A stretch of 49,803 nucleotides of DNA, from contig CALHPJ010000008.1 of the NCBI GenBank assembly GCA_938036345.1, forward strand, positions 1 through 49,803, in the 5' to 3' direction. A program made the translations under genes and the position numbers. Origin of the DNA: an uncultured Thermofilaceae archaeon (GTDB lineage: Archaea; Thermoproteota; Thermoprotei; Thermofilales; Thermofilaceae). Shown piece after piece: positions 49,744 to 49,803 of the stretch. The stretch's first letter is position 1, and each line of letters begins with the position of its first letter. The notes beneath the pieces were generated by a model that was not told where the DNA came from, did no database searches, and was given only the letters and a program-made list of their open reading frames with translations.

Positions 49744-49803
49744 CTAAACCTCGTAGTTGGAGAGGATTAAATCCACGATCCTCCCAACGCCCTCCCTAAG
49801 GGG
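49744..49803 (-). CDS. C-terminal end of a gene cut by the window edge
   Basis: The minus strand is open from the window edge to a TAG at 49744-49746, with the protein-like end LREGVGRIVDLILSNYEV. Only 19 residues are visible, so no family can be named. Amphipathic helix spacing and the lack of rare residues suggest a real C-terminus. Confidence 0.4.
   Translation of the reverse strand, partial: PLREGVGRIVDLILSNYEV

Noticed and set aside
1-49803. CRISPR arrays, rRNA genes, complete insertion sequences
   Set aside because: No regularly spaced repeats, rRNA-like stretches or transposase genes were seen on reading both strands.

Overview
The window looks like part of the chromosome of a hyperthermophilic archaeon of the Thermoproteota, probably close to Thermofilum (inference, no search was run). 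The reasons are an archaeal NreA repair protein, DUF4013 and DUF3782 proteins, a Mrp/MinD-type HypB, frequent GTG and TTG starts, and AT-rich TATA-like boxes placed about 24-30 bases upstream of many start codons, which is what mostly leaderless transcripts would give. Genes are tightly packed and base composition is GC-rich, apart from one very AT-rich gap at 37698-37967. I saw no rRNA, tRNA, CRISPR array or intact insertion sequence.

Left part (1-11.5 kb). A heterodimeric ABC exporter lies behind two palindromic operator-like sites. It is followed by a small unknown gene, ribose-5-phosphate isomerase and NreA. Next comes a four-gene minus-strand operon with a Re-citrate-synthase-like enzyme, both subunits of an aconitase-family hydratase, and a dehydrogenase that carries the isocitrate-binding residues and an NAD-type cofactor residue. 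Together these would make 2-oxoglutarate from oxaloacetate and acetyl-CoA. A BioY biotin transporter follows.

Middle part (11.5-32 kb). After a UroD-like protein there is a MoxR / DUF58 / two-VWA system split over both strands, together with an ABC-2 transporter, a PRC-barrel-like protein and two membrane-anchored proteins of unknown function. Then come HypA with a MinD-type HypB, TldD and TldE, a heavily decayed glucanase-like pseudogene, an SLC13-type carrier, a membrane-anchored protein resembling protease inhibitors, a pyroglutamyl peptidase broken by one base, an alpha/beta hydrolase, a VOC protein, a zinc alcohol dehydrogenase broken by one base, and a DUF4013 membrane protein.

Right part (32-49.8 kb). 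A possible structured RNA precedes a nitroreductase. The surface and sugar-use region holds a GH3 glycosidase, two paralogous secreted and membrane-anchored proteins of an unrecognised family, a 58-residue membrane protein, a roughly 1100-residue secreted metzincin-like protease whose membrane anchor is detached by a slip in a run of seven G, and a three-gene ABC-2 exporter. Beyond this are a DUF3782 protein, a gap with a perfect 13-bp hairpin, a retropepsin-like protein behind a tiny ORF, a clan GH-A glycosidase, and a pyrimidine-dimer glycosylase.

The main themes are peptide and polysaccharide use at the cell surface, export, and a short biosynthetic TCA branch. The three simple frameshifts are all single-base changes in runs of G, so either base-calling error or real slippage must be considered.
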